64,000 nucleotides of DNA from Nostoc edaphicum CCNP1411 (GTDB lineage: Bacteria > Cyanobacteriota > Cyanobacteriia > Cyanobacteriales > Nostocaceae). Both the position numbers and the translations under genes were made by a program. Below, piece after piece: positions 8,898 through 16,974 of the stretch. Every line of letters starts with the position of its first letter. The first letter of the stretch is position 1. The stretch lies in NCBI RefSeq assembly GCF_014023275.1, contig NZ_CP054698.1, forward strand, positions 496,001 to 560,000, read 5' to 3'. Under the pieces are notes generated by a model. That model searched no databases and was not told the origin of the DNA. It saw nothing but the letters and a program-made list of their open reading frames with translations.

Positions 8898-10751
8898 ATG
8901 GTTCAGTCATTAATTAGTCGAATTTGGGAATCACTTTTACGCTTACTATTACAGAGAATTACTCTTGTACTCACGCTGATGTTATGTGCTGCGATCGCGA
9001 TCGCAATTTCTAATATGTCTGGGCTTTCATCGAGCTTGATTGAATCCCAAGCAGTTCAAAATGCTGCCTTAAATATCCAATCATTGACTCAAGCTTTTGA
9101 CCTCTATAGCGCCGCCGCCGCAGATCGAGCTAAACTCGTGCCTGGAGTTACCGTTACCCACGCTTACCTCAATACCAAGGGTGCAATCCCCTTACCCTCA
9201 ACTTTTGCGATCGAGCTTGGTGAGCAAATTAGTGAAAAAAATACCGAAATGTCTGTACGACTATACAGTAACTATCCATATCCTTGGCGTAAGGCAAAAG
9301 GGGGAGCAAAAGACGAATTTGAGCGCGATGCACTCAACTTCTTGAGAGAAAACCCTCGTCAAAAATTCTATCGTCTTGAGAAGCAAAATGGAAACACCAC
9401 TTTGCGCTATGCACAAGCTAGTCTCATGAAACCAAGTTGCGTAACTTGTCATAACACAGACATCAATAGTCCAAAGAAAAACTGGGAAGTAGGAGATGTT
9501 GCTGGAGCTTGGGAGATTTCTCAATCTCTCGATAATTTAGTAACCAAAACCAACCAAAGTCTCCAAGGAACCTTCGCCATGTTAGGTGGGATGTCAGTCT
9601 TAGGACTTTCAGGATTGACACTTGTTGTTGGGAAACTCCGAGAAAACGCGAGAAGTTTAGAGCATCGAGTCAGAGAACGAACCACAGATTTAGCAGAAGC
9701 CAACACGGAATTAGAAAAAAGAAACGAATTAATTCGCCAAGTTTTCGGACGATATTTGAGTGATACAGTTGTTGCTAACTTGTTAGAAAGCCCTGAAAGA
9801 TTAAAACTTGGTGGTGAACGACGCAAAATTACTATCCTCACCTCTGACTTACGAGGCTTCACATCTCTCTCAGAACGCTTTCCTCCAGAAGAGGTAATTC
9901 ACATTCTCAACCTCTATTTAGAATACATGGCGGATGTGATTAATCATTATCAAGGCACAATTGATGAGTTTATGGGAGATGGTATTTTAGTCTTATTTGG
10001 TGCCCCGATCGCTAAAGAAGATGATGCCCTCAGAGCCGTTACCTGCGCCTGTGCCATGCAGTTAGCAATGGGTGGCGTTAATGAAAAAATGAAAACCCTC
10101 GGCTGGCCACCATTAGAAATGGGGATTGGAATTAATACAGGTGAAGTTATAGTCGGTAATATTGGTTCTGAAAAACGGACTAAGTATGGAATTGTCGGCA
10201 GTCAAGTAAATCTCACCTATCGAATTGAGTCATATACTAGTGGTGGTCAAATTCTCATTTCCGAGCAGACTTTTAAAGAAGTCGGTTCAAGCGTCAGAAT
10301 TATTGGACAAAAGCAAGTTCAGCCGAAAGGTGTGAGCCAAGAAATTACCATTTATGAAGTATATGGTGTGGGTGGACGATACAATCTTTATTTGCCCAAA
10401 GAAGAAGAACTATTTTTTCCTGTTCCTCAAGAAATTCCGCTTTTATACACTATTTTGCATGATAAGCAAATGGGGAATCCGGTCTTTTCCGGGCGTTTAG
10501 TCAAATTATCAGCAAAAGGAGCCGAATTACAGGTAGATATTCCCAATGTGATACCACCTAAATTAACGAACATTAAAATTAATCTTTTTACGTCTAAAAA
10601 TTCAACACAAGTGAGTGAAGATATCTATGCCAAAGTTTTAGAAAAACTTGCAGGTAGAGGAAGCTTTTATATTCATTTTACGGCTGTTCCTCCAGCAATT
10701 GTAACTCAGTTAAATAACCTCTATAAAATGATTTCTCAATCACCTAACTAA
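8898..10751 (+). CDS. Membrane class III nucleotide cyclase with c-type haem sensor domain (DUF3365-like)
   Basis: The product is 617 aa. A transmembrane helix (about 18-42) is followed by an extracytoplasmic Tll0287/DUF3365-like domain containing CVTCH (Cys181, Cys184, His185), a covalent haem c site. A second transmembrane helix lies near 225-245, then a coiled coil (ERTTDLAEANTELEKRNEL). The class III cyclase domain (about 300-480) has metal aspartates Asp317 (TSDLRGF) and Asp361 (MGDGI) and transition-state residues Asn438 and Arg442. The two base-selecting positions are Glu357 and Gly431 instead of the Lys and Asp/Thr of adenylate cyclases, which points towards GTP. The C-terminal 110 residues look PilZ-like (GRLVKLSAKGAEL). 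It probably links redox state, gas or haem ligand to a cyclic nucleotide. Confidence 0.88.
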   Translation: MVQSLISRIWESLLRLLLQRITLVLTLMLCAAIAIAISNMSGLSSSLIESQAVQNAALNIQSLTQAFDLYSAAAADRAKLVPGVTVTHAYLNTKGAIPLPSTFAIELGEQISEKNTEMSVRLYSNYPYPWRKAKGGAKDEFERDALNFLRENPRQKFYRLEKQNGNTTLRYAQASLMKPSCVTCHNTDINSPKKNWEVGDVAGAWEISQSLDNLVTKTNQSLQGTFAMLGGMSVLGLSGLTLVVGKLRENARSLEHRVRERTTDLAEANTELEKRNELIRQVFGRYLSDTVVANLLESPERLKLGGERRKITILTSDLRGFTSLSERFPPEEVIHILNLYLEYMADVINHYQGTIDEFMGDGILVLFGAPIAKEDDALRAVTCACAMQLAMGGVNEKMKTLGWPPLEMGIGINTGEVIVGNIGSEKRTKYGIVGSQVNLTYRIESYTSGGQILISEQTFKEVGSSVRIIGQKQVQPKGVSQEITIYEVYGVGGRYNLYLPKEEELFFPVPQEIPLLYTILHDKQMGNPVFSGRLVKLSAKGAELQVDIPNVIPPKLTNIKINLFTSKNSTQVSEDIYAKVLEKLAGRGSFYIHFTAVPPAIVTQLNNLYKMISQSPN

Positions 10752-10761
10752 ACAGAATATC

Positions 10762-10877
10762 AACTAGTACCGCAAGGCGGAATTAAAAATTAAAAATTAA
10801 AAATTAAAAATGAAGACAGCGTAAGGGTTTTGTTGATTGGGAATGGGTGGTTTATTTCCGCCGTACTGTACTAGTAC
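10762..10877. repeat. MITE-like element, family B, copy 1
   Basis: A 116-bp element with ends AACTAGTACCGCAAGGCGG and CCGCCGTACTGTACTAGTAC (imperfect terminal inverted repeats), containing an A/T-rich tract of AAATTAAA-type repeats. The same element, inverted, lies at 63631-63752. It has no coding capacity. Confidence 0.75.
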
Positions 10878-10920
10878 ACCCTTGCAGAACAACAAAGAGA
10901 CAATCCACCTTATACTAAAA

Positions 10921-10968
10921 ACTCTGCGTCTCTCTGCGCTTTCCTTTGCGTACCTCTGCGTTTAAACA
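10921..10968. repeat. TGCGT-rich dispersed repeat, copy 1
   Basis: A run of CTCTGCG/CTTTGCG-type units. A very similar run lies at 30205-30249. No coding frame. Confidence 0.55.
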
Positions 10969-10985
10969 AAAACCTATCATCACAA

Positions 10986-11119
10986 AACTAAGGGACTTCC
11001 AAGAAAGAAATTGTCCAATCTTGTGGGGTGGGCATCTTGCCCGCCTTTGACTACGGGTGGGCAAGATGCCCACCCCACAATAAATAGTTGTATATTTTTT
11101 ATTTGGAAGTCCCTAAGTT
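10986..11119. repeat. Nested palindromic element, family D
   Basis: The outer inverted repeats AACTAAGGGACTTCCAA (10986-11002) and TTGGAAGTCCCTAAGTT (11103-11119) enclose an inner pair (11021-11045 and 11055-11080) built on TTGTGGGGTGGGCATCTTGC. The inner part is related to 23818-23879 between coxC and coxA. It is MITE-like and lies upstream of the GH13 gene. Confidence 0.7.
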
Positions 11120-11212
11120 ACAAAATCTCTCCTCAGGTTAATGAAAATTTAAAGTACTTTTTATAACATCTAAAATGCATACTTCCATTTTCCTATCTGT
11201 GTGTAAATCCTC

Positions 11213-12796
11213 ATGGCCAAAGTTGAAGAATTGACACCCCAGCAACTCTCTGAAACAGACCTGAAACCACGAGGGAGAGTTTATCCGAGTCCTATCAGTT
11301 GGCGCGACCAGTTTTTGTACCAATTGGTATTAGATAGATTCAGTGACGACAATGAAAATCAAAGGGAACTTTTTGACCGCGCCAACCCTTCAAAATTCCA
11401 GGTTCAAGACAAAGCCAACTGGATGGCAGCAGGGACAAAGTTCGTAGGTGGTACTCTTAGGGGAGTTAAGAGTAAGTTGGATTACTTGCAACGATTGGGA
11501 GTAACTACACTGTGGATTAATCCACCTTGGCGACAACATTCTGAGTTAGAAACTTATGATAGCGATCGCATTCAAGAATTTTTAGATGTTGACCCCCACT
11601 TTGGCACTCGTCAAGATTTAAGAGATTTGATTGATGCTGCCCACGATCGCAGGATGTATGTAATCCTAGATGTAACATACAACCAGAGTGCTGATAACTG
11701 GTTCAACAGAGATGAGATAATTGCAGCTCTAGCCAGAGTTTATCAATATTGGATTGCTCTTTCTGACTGCGATGGCTTGCGGATAGATAGCCTCAAGCAC
11801 GTTTCTCCAGAAGATTCCCGCAAATTCTGCACAGCTATCCGTGAGTACGCCGAATCTATCGGTAAAGACAACTTTTTACTAACTGGGGAAATAACCTCTG
11901 GTAGTATGGCTGGTGCATACATAGACATTATTGCTCGCAACCTCAGTGCTGTATTAGACATCGCACAGACCCCTAATGAATTGGCTGCATTTGCAAAAGG
12001 TTTAGTACATCCCAAGCAATTTTTCGATTTGTATAGCGAAAACAATCTCGCTGGCGAATACCGCCAAACTGGGATATATCATGTCTCCATCTTAGATGAC
12101 GATGAAATGTCATCCCGTACTAACAAGCAGCGATTTGCTGCAAATAGTAATGTCCCTAATCTTTATGAGCAAGTTGCTCATGCTGTGGGTGTGCAATTAA
12201 CTATGCCAGGAATTCCTGCTGTTTATTATGGAACAGAACAGGCTTTTGATGGCAATGAAGGTTATCACGATTACAGCATAGAAGGTGGCAGGTTTGCCGA
12301 AGATAGATACATCAAAGAAGCAATGTTTGGCGGTGCTTTTGGCGCATTTCAAACAGCAAACTGTCATTTCTTCGATATCGACCATCCTACTTATTTGCGG
12401 ATAGCTGCGATCGCGCGTATCCGCAACAGTCACGATAAAATTGGTAAAGCATTGCGCCGTGGTCATCACTACCTACGCGAAACATCCTTTTGTAATTCCC
12501 CGTTCTCAATTCCCGGACAAGGCGAATTAGTTGCTTGGTCACAGACTTTATTTGACACAGAAGTGTTGATGGTGCTGAATACCAACGGCTTAGAAAATCG
12601 CGGTGCAGAAGTGACAGTAGATACTTACATGCATCCTCAAGACTCAACCATGACCTTTTTATACAAAAGCGATTGGAGCGATTCATATTTACGCCACCCA
12701 CCCCGCGACCAAACTGTAGCTGTACAACATCATAATGACCGTCGTGCAACTGTGCGAATTGATTTACCTCCTTCGGGAATGGTGATTTTGGCGTAA
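11213..12796 (+). CDS. GH13 alpha-amylase-family glycosidase (atypical)
   Basis: The product is 527 aa with no signal peptide, so it is probably cytoplasmic. It carries the (beta/alpha)8 motifs of GH13: DVTYNQ (region I), GLRIDSLKH (region II, nucleophile Asp), LLTGEI (region III, acid/base Glu) and an acidic SILDDDEMSS stretch where the stabilising Asp is expected. A C-terminal beta domain ends at VILA. Two oddities: region I has Gln where nearly all members have His (DVxxNH), and region I is followed almost at once by the helix before region II, so the loop/B domain is missing or very short. The protein may act on alpha-glucans such as glycogen or on sucrose-type substrates, or be impaired; specificity cannot be read from sequence. 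A strong hairpin follows the stop. Confidence 0.85.
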   Translation: MAKVEELTPQQLSETDLKPRGRVYPSPISWRDQFLYQLVLDRFSDDNENQRELFDRANPSKFQVQDKANWMAAGTKFVGGTLRGVKSKLDYLQRLGVTTLWINPPWRQHSELETYDSDRIQEFLDVDPHFGTRQDLRDLIDAAHDRRMYVILDVTYNQSADNWFNRDEIIAALARVYQYWIALSDCDGLRIDSLKHVSPEDSRKFCTAIREYAESIGKDNFLLTGEITSGSMAGAYIDIIARNLSAVLDIAQTPNELAAFAKGLVHPKQFFDLYSENNLAGEYRQTGIYHVSILDDDEMSSRTNKQRFAANSNVPNLYEQVAHAVGVQLTMPGIPAVYYGTEQAFDGNEGYHDYSIEGGRFAEDRYIKEAMFGGAFGAFQTANCHFFDIDHPTYLRIAAIARIRNSHDKIGKALRRGHHYLRETSFCNSPFSIPGQGELVAWSQTLFDTEVLMVLNTNGLENRGAEVTVDTYMHPQDSTMTFLYKSDWSDSYLRHPPRDQTVAVQHHNDRRATVRIDLPPSGMVILA

Positions 12797-12812
12797 GCAA
12801 ACACCAGCATTT

Positions 12813-12847
12813 GGGCAAAGCTTTGGTTTTACCAAAATGCTTTGCCC
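12813..12847. terminator. Hairpin terminator after the GH13 gene
   Basis: Perfect 9-bp arms GGGCAAAGC (12813-12821) and GCTTTGCCC (12839-12847) with inner pairing TTTGGT/ACCAAA. It lies 16 bases after the GH13 stop and before the convergent gene end at 12879, so it may serve both directions. Confidence 0.65.
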
Positions 12848-12878
12848 CTGCAATTACGAAATATCTACATTCTAATTT

Positions 12879-13391
12879 TCATCGAAATTTTCTTAATGGT
12901 TTATGTCCTTCCTGTAGACAATTTGTTGGCAAATCATTGCCACTCACTTTAAAGTCAAAACATGATAAAAAAAGATAGTTATGACTACCAACGAAATATC
13001 CGATACAGCCAATAATTAAAGTTACCGCAATCAATTTTATAATCAGATTTTGAGAAAGCTGAACAATATCTTCATTAATAATCGCAAAAACCATGTAGAG
13101 AGTATAGGGTAGGCAAATCAGATAAACAACAATTCCTAAGCCGAGACTAAGTATTTTTCGCAAAGCACCCGTCGTAGAAATGTCATGGAAAGGCACAAAA
13201 GGCAGGATAAACCACAATGTAGGGATACTCATCAGCAGTAATCCTGGCCATCTAATTGGTGAACGGTTGCGTGGAAGTAAAAGGCACGCTAGGAGAGTTG
13301 CTGATGAAGCTACCCAAATCAAGAAGATTTTCTCAAAGAAAATAACTTTAAAAGCACCCAAGTTAAAGCTGAGATCCCACATACCTAGAGA
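12879..13391 (-). pseudogene. 3' part of a membrane-protein gene disrupted by IS630
   Basis: This fragment encodes about 170 residues with several hydrophobic helices (for example IFFEKIFLIWVASSATLLACLL and IIKLIAVTLIIGCIGYFVG). The reading frame runs into the IS at 13392. If the IS and one TA are removed, it joins in frame to the start at 14480, giving a roughly 194-aa protein. ATG 13382 could give a shortened product, but it lies inside the original gene. No family was recognised. Confidence 0.8.
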
Positions 13392-14410
13392 TACAGCACT
13401 TGCGTCTGTTATGAGGTACAATAAATTAAAATATAAATACCTCTAAATGAAGTCATACTCTGTCGATCTTCGAGAAAAAATAGTTGCAGCACATCTTCAA
13501 AAAAATATCTCAATCAGAAAAGTAGCTAACATATTTTCCGTCTCAAAAAGTTTAGTTCAAAAGCTTGTAAAACAACAAAAACTTGAAGGAAATTTACAAT
13601 CCAAGCCGCGAGGAAAGCCACAATTTAGTCATCTAACAAATGCTGACATAGAGTTGAGAGAATTAGTTGAATCATATCCAGATGCAACATTGATAGAGTT
13701 GTGTGAATTATTTGCAGACAAGACTGGTAATTGGGTAGGTCAAAGTGCAATGTGTCGGGCGTTACAGAAATTAGGATTAAATCGTAAAAAAAAACGAAGC
13801 GGAGTACCCAAGCTCTTACTGAGAGAGTCCTGCATTTAAGATTAGATTATTGGGAAAAGGTCAAAAATATAGAGCCAGAAAATTTAGTATTTTTGGATGA
13901 AACTGGTGTCCTACTTGGGTTAGCGAGGACTCATGCCCGTTCACAAATGGGAACAAGAGCTTACTCTCTTAACCCCTTCTATAGAGGCTCAAAAGTTACA
14001 GTAATTGGAGCAATTAGTCTTAAAAAAGTAGTTGCATTAATGACAATGAATGGTTCAATGGATGGCATTGCATTTGAATTATTTATTGAGAAGTTTTTAG
14101 TACCACATTTATGGTCAGGAGCAGTAGTGGTGATGGATAATTTATCCGCACATAAACTAGATTCAATTGTGCCAATGATTGAAGCTGTAGGTGCGAAAGT
14201 TATTTGTTTATCCTCATACTCCCCCGATTTTAATCCAATTGAATTATGGTGGTCACAACTTAAATCTTTTTTACGCAATTTTGCTCCAACTACAACAGAA
14301 ATGGTTGATAAACTAATCTCAGTTGCACTCGACTTAATAAATCCTCAACATTTAAGAAACTGGTTTGCTAGTTGCTGCTACTGTACCTCATAACAGCCGT
14401 AGGTGCTGTA
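13392..14410 (+). mobile_element. Complete IS630-family insertion sequence (about 1.0 kb)
   Basis: Imperfect terminal inverted repeats of 29 bp with 26 matches begin TACAGCAC at 13392 and end GTGCTGTA at 14410; inner parts share CTGTTATGAGGTACA. The outermost TA pairs (13392-13393 and 14409-14410) fit the TA target duplication of this family. This is confirmed by the host gene: removing the element plus one TA restores an open frame (14480 down to 12879). Inside is a two-frame transposase. Confidence 0.9.
13447..14393 (+). CDS. IS630-family transposase, two frames joined by -1 frameshift
   Basis: The first frame (13447-13839, 130 aa) carries the paired-like helix-turn-helix DNA-binding region (MKSYSVDLREKIVAAHLQ ... 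SIRKVANIFSVSKSLVQKL). The second frame (open from about 13794; first ATG 13893, to 14393) carries the DDE catalytic domain: VFLDETG, VVMDNLSAHK and SPDFNPIELWWSQLK. A run of nine A residues (13786-13794) lies in the overlap; a -1 slip there gives KKKTKRSTQALTERVLHLRLDYW, the expected join, and a product near 315 aa. Programmed -1 frameshifting on A runs is known in this family, so the element may be active rather than broken. The frame start at 13893 alone would lack the first catalytic Asp context. Confidence 0.88.
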
Positions 14411-14480
14411 ATGTAATGGCAGCTAAGAGGAAGCTCTTGATTTTTAGCTTAGTGTACTGCTCCATTTTTTGATCATTCAT
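14411..14480 (-). pseudogene. 5' fragment of the IS630-disrupted membrane-protein gene
   Basis: On the minus strand, ATG 14478-14480 opens a frame MNDQKMEQYTKLKIKSFLLA running to the IS edge, where it continues as AITLSLGMWDLSF after excision of the IS and one TA. The N-terminus is a basic stretch then a hydrophobic helix, as in a signal anchor. A purine-rich AAAGAAGAG stretch precedes the start. Too short for routine ORF calling. Confidence 0.75.
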
Positions 14481-14635
14481 CTCTTCTTTGAGATAGTGTT
14501 TTTACTTAAACATATTTCTAGCAAAAACTTTCACTAAATACCTCTAAAGATTCATGAAAAACGGGATAAATATATTCCAAAATTGAAGACTCAGATTTAA
14601 ATTAGCCAAATTATATCTCCAAGTAGATAATCACC

Positions 14636-15307
14636 ATGGACAATATAATTACTTACAACAACGATAAAGGACTCCTTGCTTACATTCAATTTCTAGCATC
14701 TAGCGCCCAAAAAATTGGAGATGGTAATACTGATAGAGTATTTGACTTCGAGGACGCACTCGACCAAACAGAAATGGCACAGCTAGCTGTTGATGAACTA
14801 AAAAAAATCCCTGAAGTCAAGGCATTATTTACAGAACGCTGGCTACCAGCACCTTTCAATTTAGATGATTTAGCCAAACTCCCAGAAGGGACTTTAGGTA
14901 ATGTTTATGCCAGAGGAATGAAAGCTAGAGGATTCGATCCCTACTTTTACAAAAAAGTTCCTGTTGTTGATGACATTTCCTATCTCAAAATGCTTTGGAG
15001 ATCCACTCATGACATATATCATGTAGTTGCTGGATTTGACACCGATGTAATTGGTGAAATTGGTCTACAAGCTTTTTTCTTAGCTCAGACTCCAATACCT
15101 ATCAGCGTCATGCTTTTGAGTTTGAGTATGGTAATAATTAGCCTTTATCAACCGACTAATTTTAAAGCTTTAATGACAGAAATATCTCGTGGGTACAAGG
15201 TGGGTTCTCATACTCCAGGTAAGTTTATCGGGCAAAAATGGGATCAACTTTGGGATGTACCAGTGAGTGAAATTCGTGAGCATCTAGGAGTATATTCTAC
15301 TCCGTAA
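14636..15307 (+). CDS. Coq4 family protein
   Basis: This 223-aa protein has the Coq4 signature: HDIYH at about residues 125-129 followed by VVAGFDTDVIGE, the HDxxH-x(n)-E metal/ligand motif. In mitochondria Coq4 acts in ubiquinone synthesis, but cyanobacteria make plastoquinone and not ubiquinone, so the substrate here is unknown; a prenylated or lipid ligand is likely by family. Two hydrophobic helices (ISVMLLSLSMVIISLY) suggest membrane contact. It stands alone between the IS-disrupted gene and a hairpin shared with the convergent gene at 15467. Confidence 0.85.
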   Translation: MDNIITYNNDKGLLAYIQFLASSAQKIGDGNTDRVFDFEDALDQTEMAQLAVDELKKIPEVKALFTERWLPAPFNLDDLAKLPEGTLGNVYARGMKARGFDPYFYKKVPVVDDISYLKMLWRSTHDIYHVVAGFDTDVIGEIGLQAFFLAQTPIPISVMLLSLSMVIISLYQPTNFKALMTEISRGYKVGSHTPGKFIGQKWDQLWDVPVSEIREHLGVYSTP

Positions 15308-15397
15308 AACTGCTATTTTAAGAGTAGATTTGTTAAAGAAGAATTCATTCTGAATTCTGACTCCTGACTCCTGAATTCTGTTCAATAAAAATTGCAA

Positions 15398-15424
15398 CAC
15401 CCTGCACTTTAGAAGTACAGGGTG
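15398..15424. terminator. Hairpin between convergent genes
   Basis: Arms CACCCTGCACTT (15398-15409) and AAGTACAGGGTG (15413-15424) have one mismatched pair and a very short loop. The hairpin lies between the Coq4-like gene (+) and the gene ending at 15467 (-), as expected for a shared terminator. Confidence 0.6.
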
Positions 15425-15466
15425 TAAGACAGCTATATTTTGTGTGATTCCCAGTTTCTATTTACC

Positions 15467-15841
15467 TCAAAGCCAATCTCGGTAAGCTGATATTTCATTT
15501 ACGCTAATTTCAAACGGCATCCCCTTGCCAAATGGCGGATAAACGCGGATTTTGCCATTGCTAGCAAACCGCTCTAACCTATTACCTAACTGGGCAATAT
15601 TGCTGACAATATGCCAGTAAGATACTAAGTCAGGGCAGTCAACAATTAATGTGAGGATGCTAGCATTTGTTGTGATATACCATTGACAATTAGACAATAG
15701 GACTCGCGTAATGCGATCGCAGGCTAGATAAAAACATCTGCCAGTAGACTGTTCTAGCTCCATTTGCAGCATTCCATCCTGTTTCGTTACCTCAGTGGGA
15801 GGTAAATCATCGGGAGGAAGCAAGTATAGTTTAGAAGACAT
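15467..15841 (-). CDS. Conserved hypothetical protein, coupled to the flavin monooxygenase
   Basis: The product is 124 aa, soluble, with no recognised domain. The start (ATG 15841) overlaps the stop of the upstream monooxygenase gene by 11 bases, so the two are translationally coupled and probably work together. The sequence is a mix of beta-like segments (CFYLACDRITRVLLSNCQWYI) and ends AYRDWL. A role as a partner or regulator of the flavin enzyme is only an inference from the overlap. Confidence 0.7.
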   Translation of the reverse strand: MSSKLYLLPPDDLPPTEVTKQDGMLQMELEQSTGRCFYLACDRITRVLLSNCQWYITTNASILTLIVDCPDLVSYWHIVSNIAQLGNRLERFASNGKIRVYPPFGKGMPFEISVNEISAYRDWL

Positions 15842-16838
15842 AATTTCGCACCTCTTGGTTGTAGCGCGTCAAACTGTCCAGGTTTTTTTGCAGATCCGCA
15901 GACGAGGGTTTGAGTGCTAGCGTACCTAAATCTAATTCGTCCTGAAATTTCTTGATTTTGTCTCGACAAGTCTCCACATCACCGATAATTGAGTTCTCAA
16001 TCAAATAATCTTCGTCGAAACAAATATTTGTGCGATCAAATGGTTTTTGGTTGGGATTCGCACTATTTTGCAATACTTGAGCCGTATTAGCTTTCATTTT
16101 CTGGCTAAATTGGCGAACGAAAGGTAACGCTTCACTCACAGCCTCATCAAATGTTTTGCCAACAAAAAAGAAGCGTGCCAGCACCAACTTTTCCGCACCA
16201 CTAGAATTTAAGGCTCGATATTTGGCAACAGTATCTTTCAATCTCTGTAGGGAAAATGGTGGCCCACCCATCAAGCTGAAGGAATGTTTAGCGGCAAACT
16301 CGATACCATCATCGCCGCCAGTGGCAACATACACTGGTATTTGACTCTGCAATGGTTTTGGGTATATTGTCAGGCGATCGCACTGATAATACTTACCGTT
16401 AAATGATACATCAGTTTCATATAACAGCTTGTGAATCAGTGCGATCGCTTCTAGCATCTTGGGACGGGCTTCACTGGGGAGTGTCGCAAAATGCTTATTT
16501 TGTTGGGGAAAGGGGCCACCTTTAGCAACTCCAAATAATAATCGTCCATTGCAAAGGTTATCCAAAGTGGCAATATCTTCCGCTACCCGAATCGGGTTAT
16601 GGAATGGCAGTAACACTGCCGCCGTCCCTAATTGGATAGTTGAAGTCAATCCCGCCAAATGTGCCATTAACAGCAACATAGACGGGCTGAGATTGGATTC
16701 ACTAAAATGATGCTCACTCACCCACGCTTCCTCAAAACCTAAGCTTTCAGCCTGTTTTACCAGCGCTACTTGCTCAAACATGGCACGATGAGCATCTTGG
16801 TGAAAATTATCGTAATTGCAGAAAATTCCAGTTTTCAT
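15831..16838 (-). CDS. LLM-class flavin-dependent monooxygenase (luciferase-like)
   Basis: This 335-aa protein has a bacterial luciferase-like TIM barrel. It starts MKTGIFCNYDNF and contains EAWVSEHHF, typical of the alkanal/other-substrate oxidoreductase branch that uses reduced FMN or F420. GVAKGGPFPQQN and PVYVATGGDDG match further conserved strands. Members oxidise aldehydes, organosulfur compounds or secondary metabolites; the substrate here is not evident. It overlaps the next gene (15841) by 11 bases. No reductase partner is adjacent. Confidence 0.88.
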   Translation of the reverse strand: MKTGIFCNYDNFHQDAHRAMFEQVALVKQAESLGFEEAWVSEHHFSESNLSPSMLLLMAHLAGLTSTIQLGTAAVLLPFHNPIRVAEDIATLDNLCNGRLLFGVAKGGPFPQQNKHFATLPSEARPKMLEAIALIHKLLYETDVSFNGKYYQCDRLTIYPKPLQSQIPVYVATGGDDGIEFAAKHSFSLMGGPPFSLQRLKDTVAKYRALNSSGAEKLVLARFFFVGKTFDEAVSEALPFVRQFSQKMKANTAQVLQNSANPNQKPFDRTNICFDEDYLIENSIIGDVETCRDKIKKFQDELDLGTLALKPSSADLQKNLDSLTRYNQEVRNYVF

Positions 16839-16974
16839 TACTTGCGTTAATACTTTGTACTCACCGTAGGTGCTGGCTATTCTGGTTTGTAGTAAGCACT
16901 AAAGTGCTTAAATATTTGAAGACTAAATTCCTCTCTACAAACACATTTCCCCTCTTAATTAATGCGATGAATTA

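Noticed and set aside
12879..13421. Intact 180-aa membrane-protein gene
   Set aside because: Its first 10 residues come from the IS630 end; the true start lies beyond the IS at 14480.
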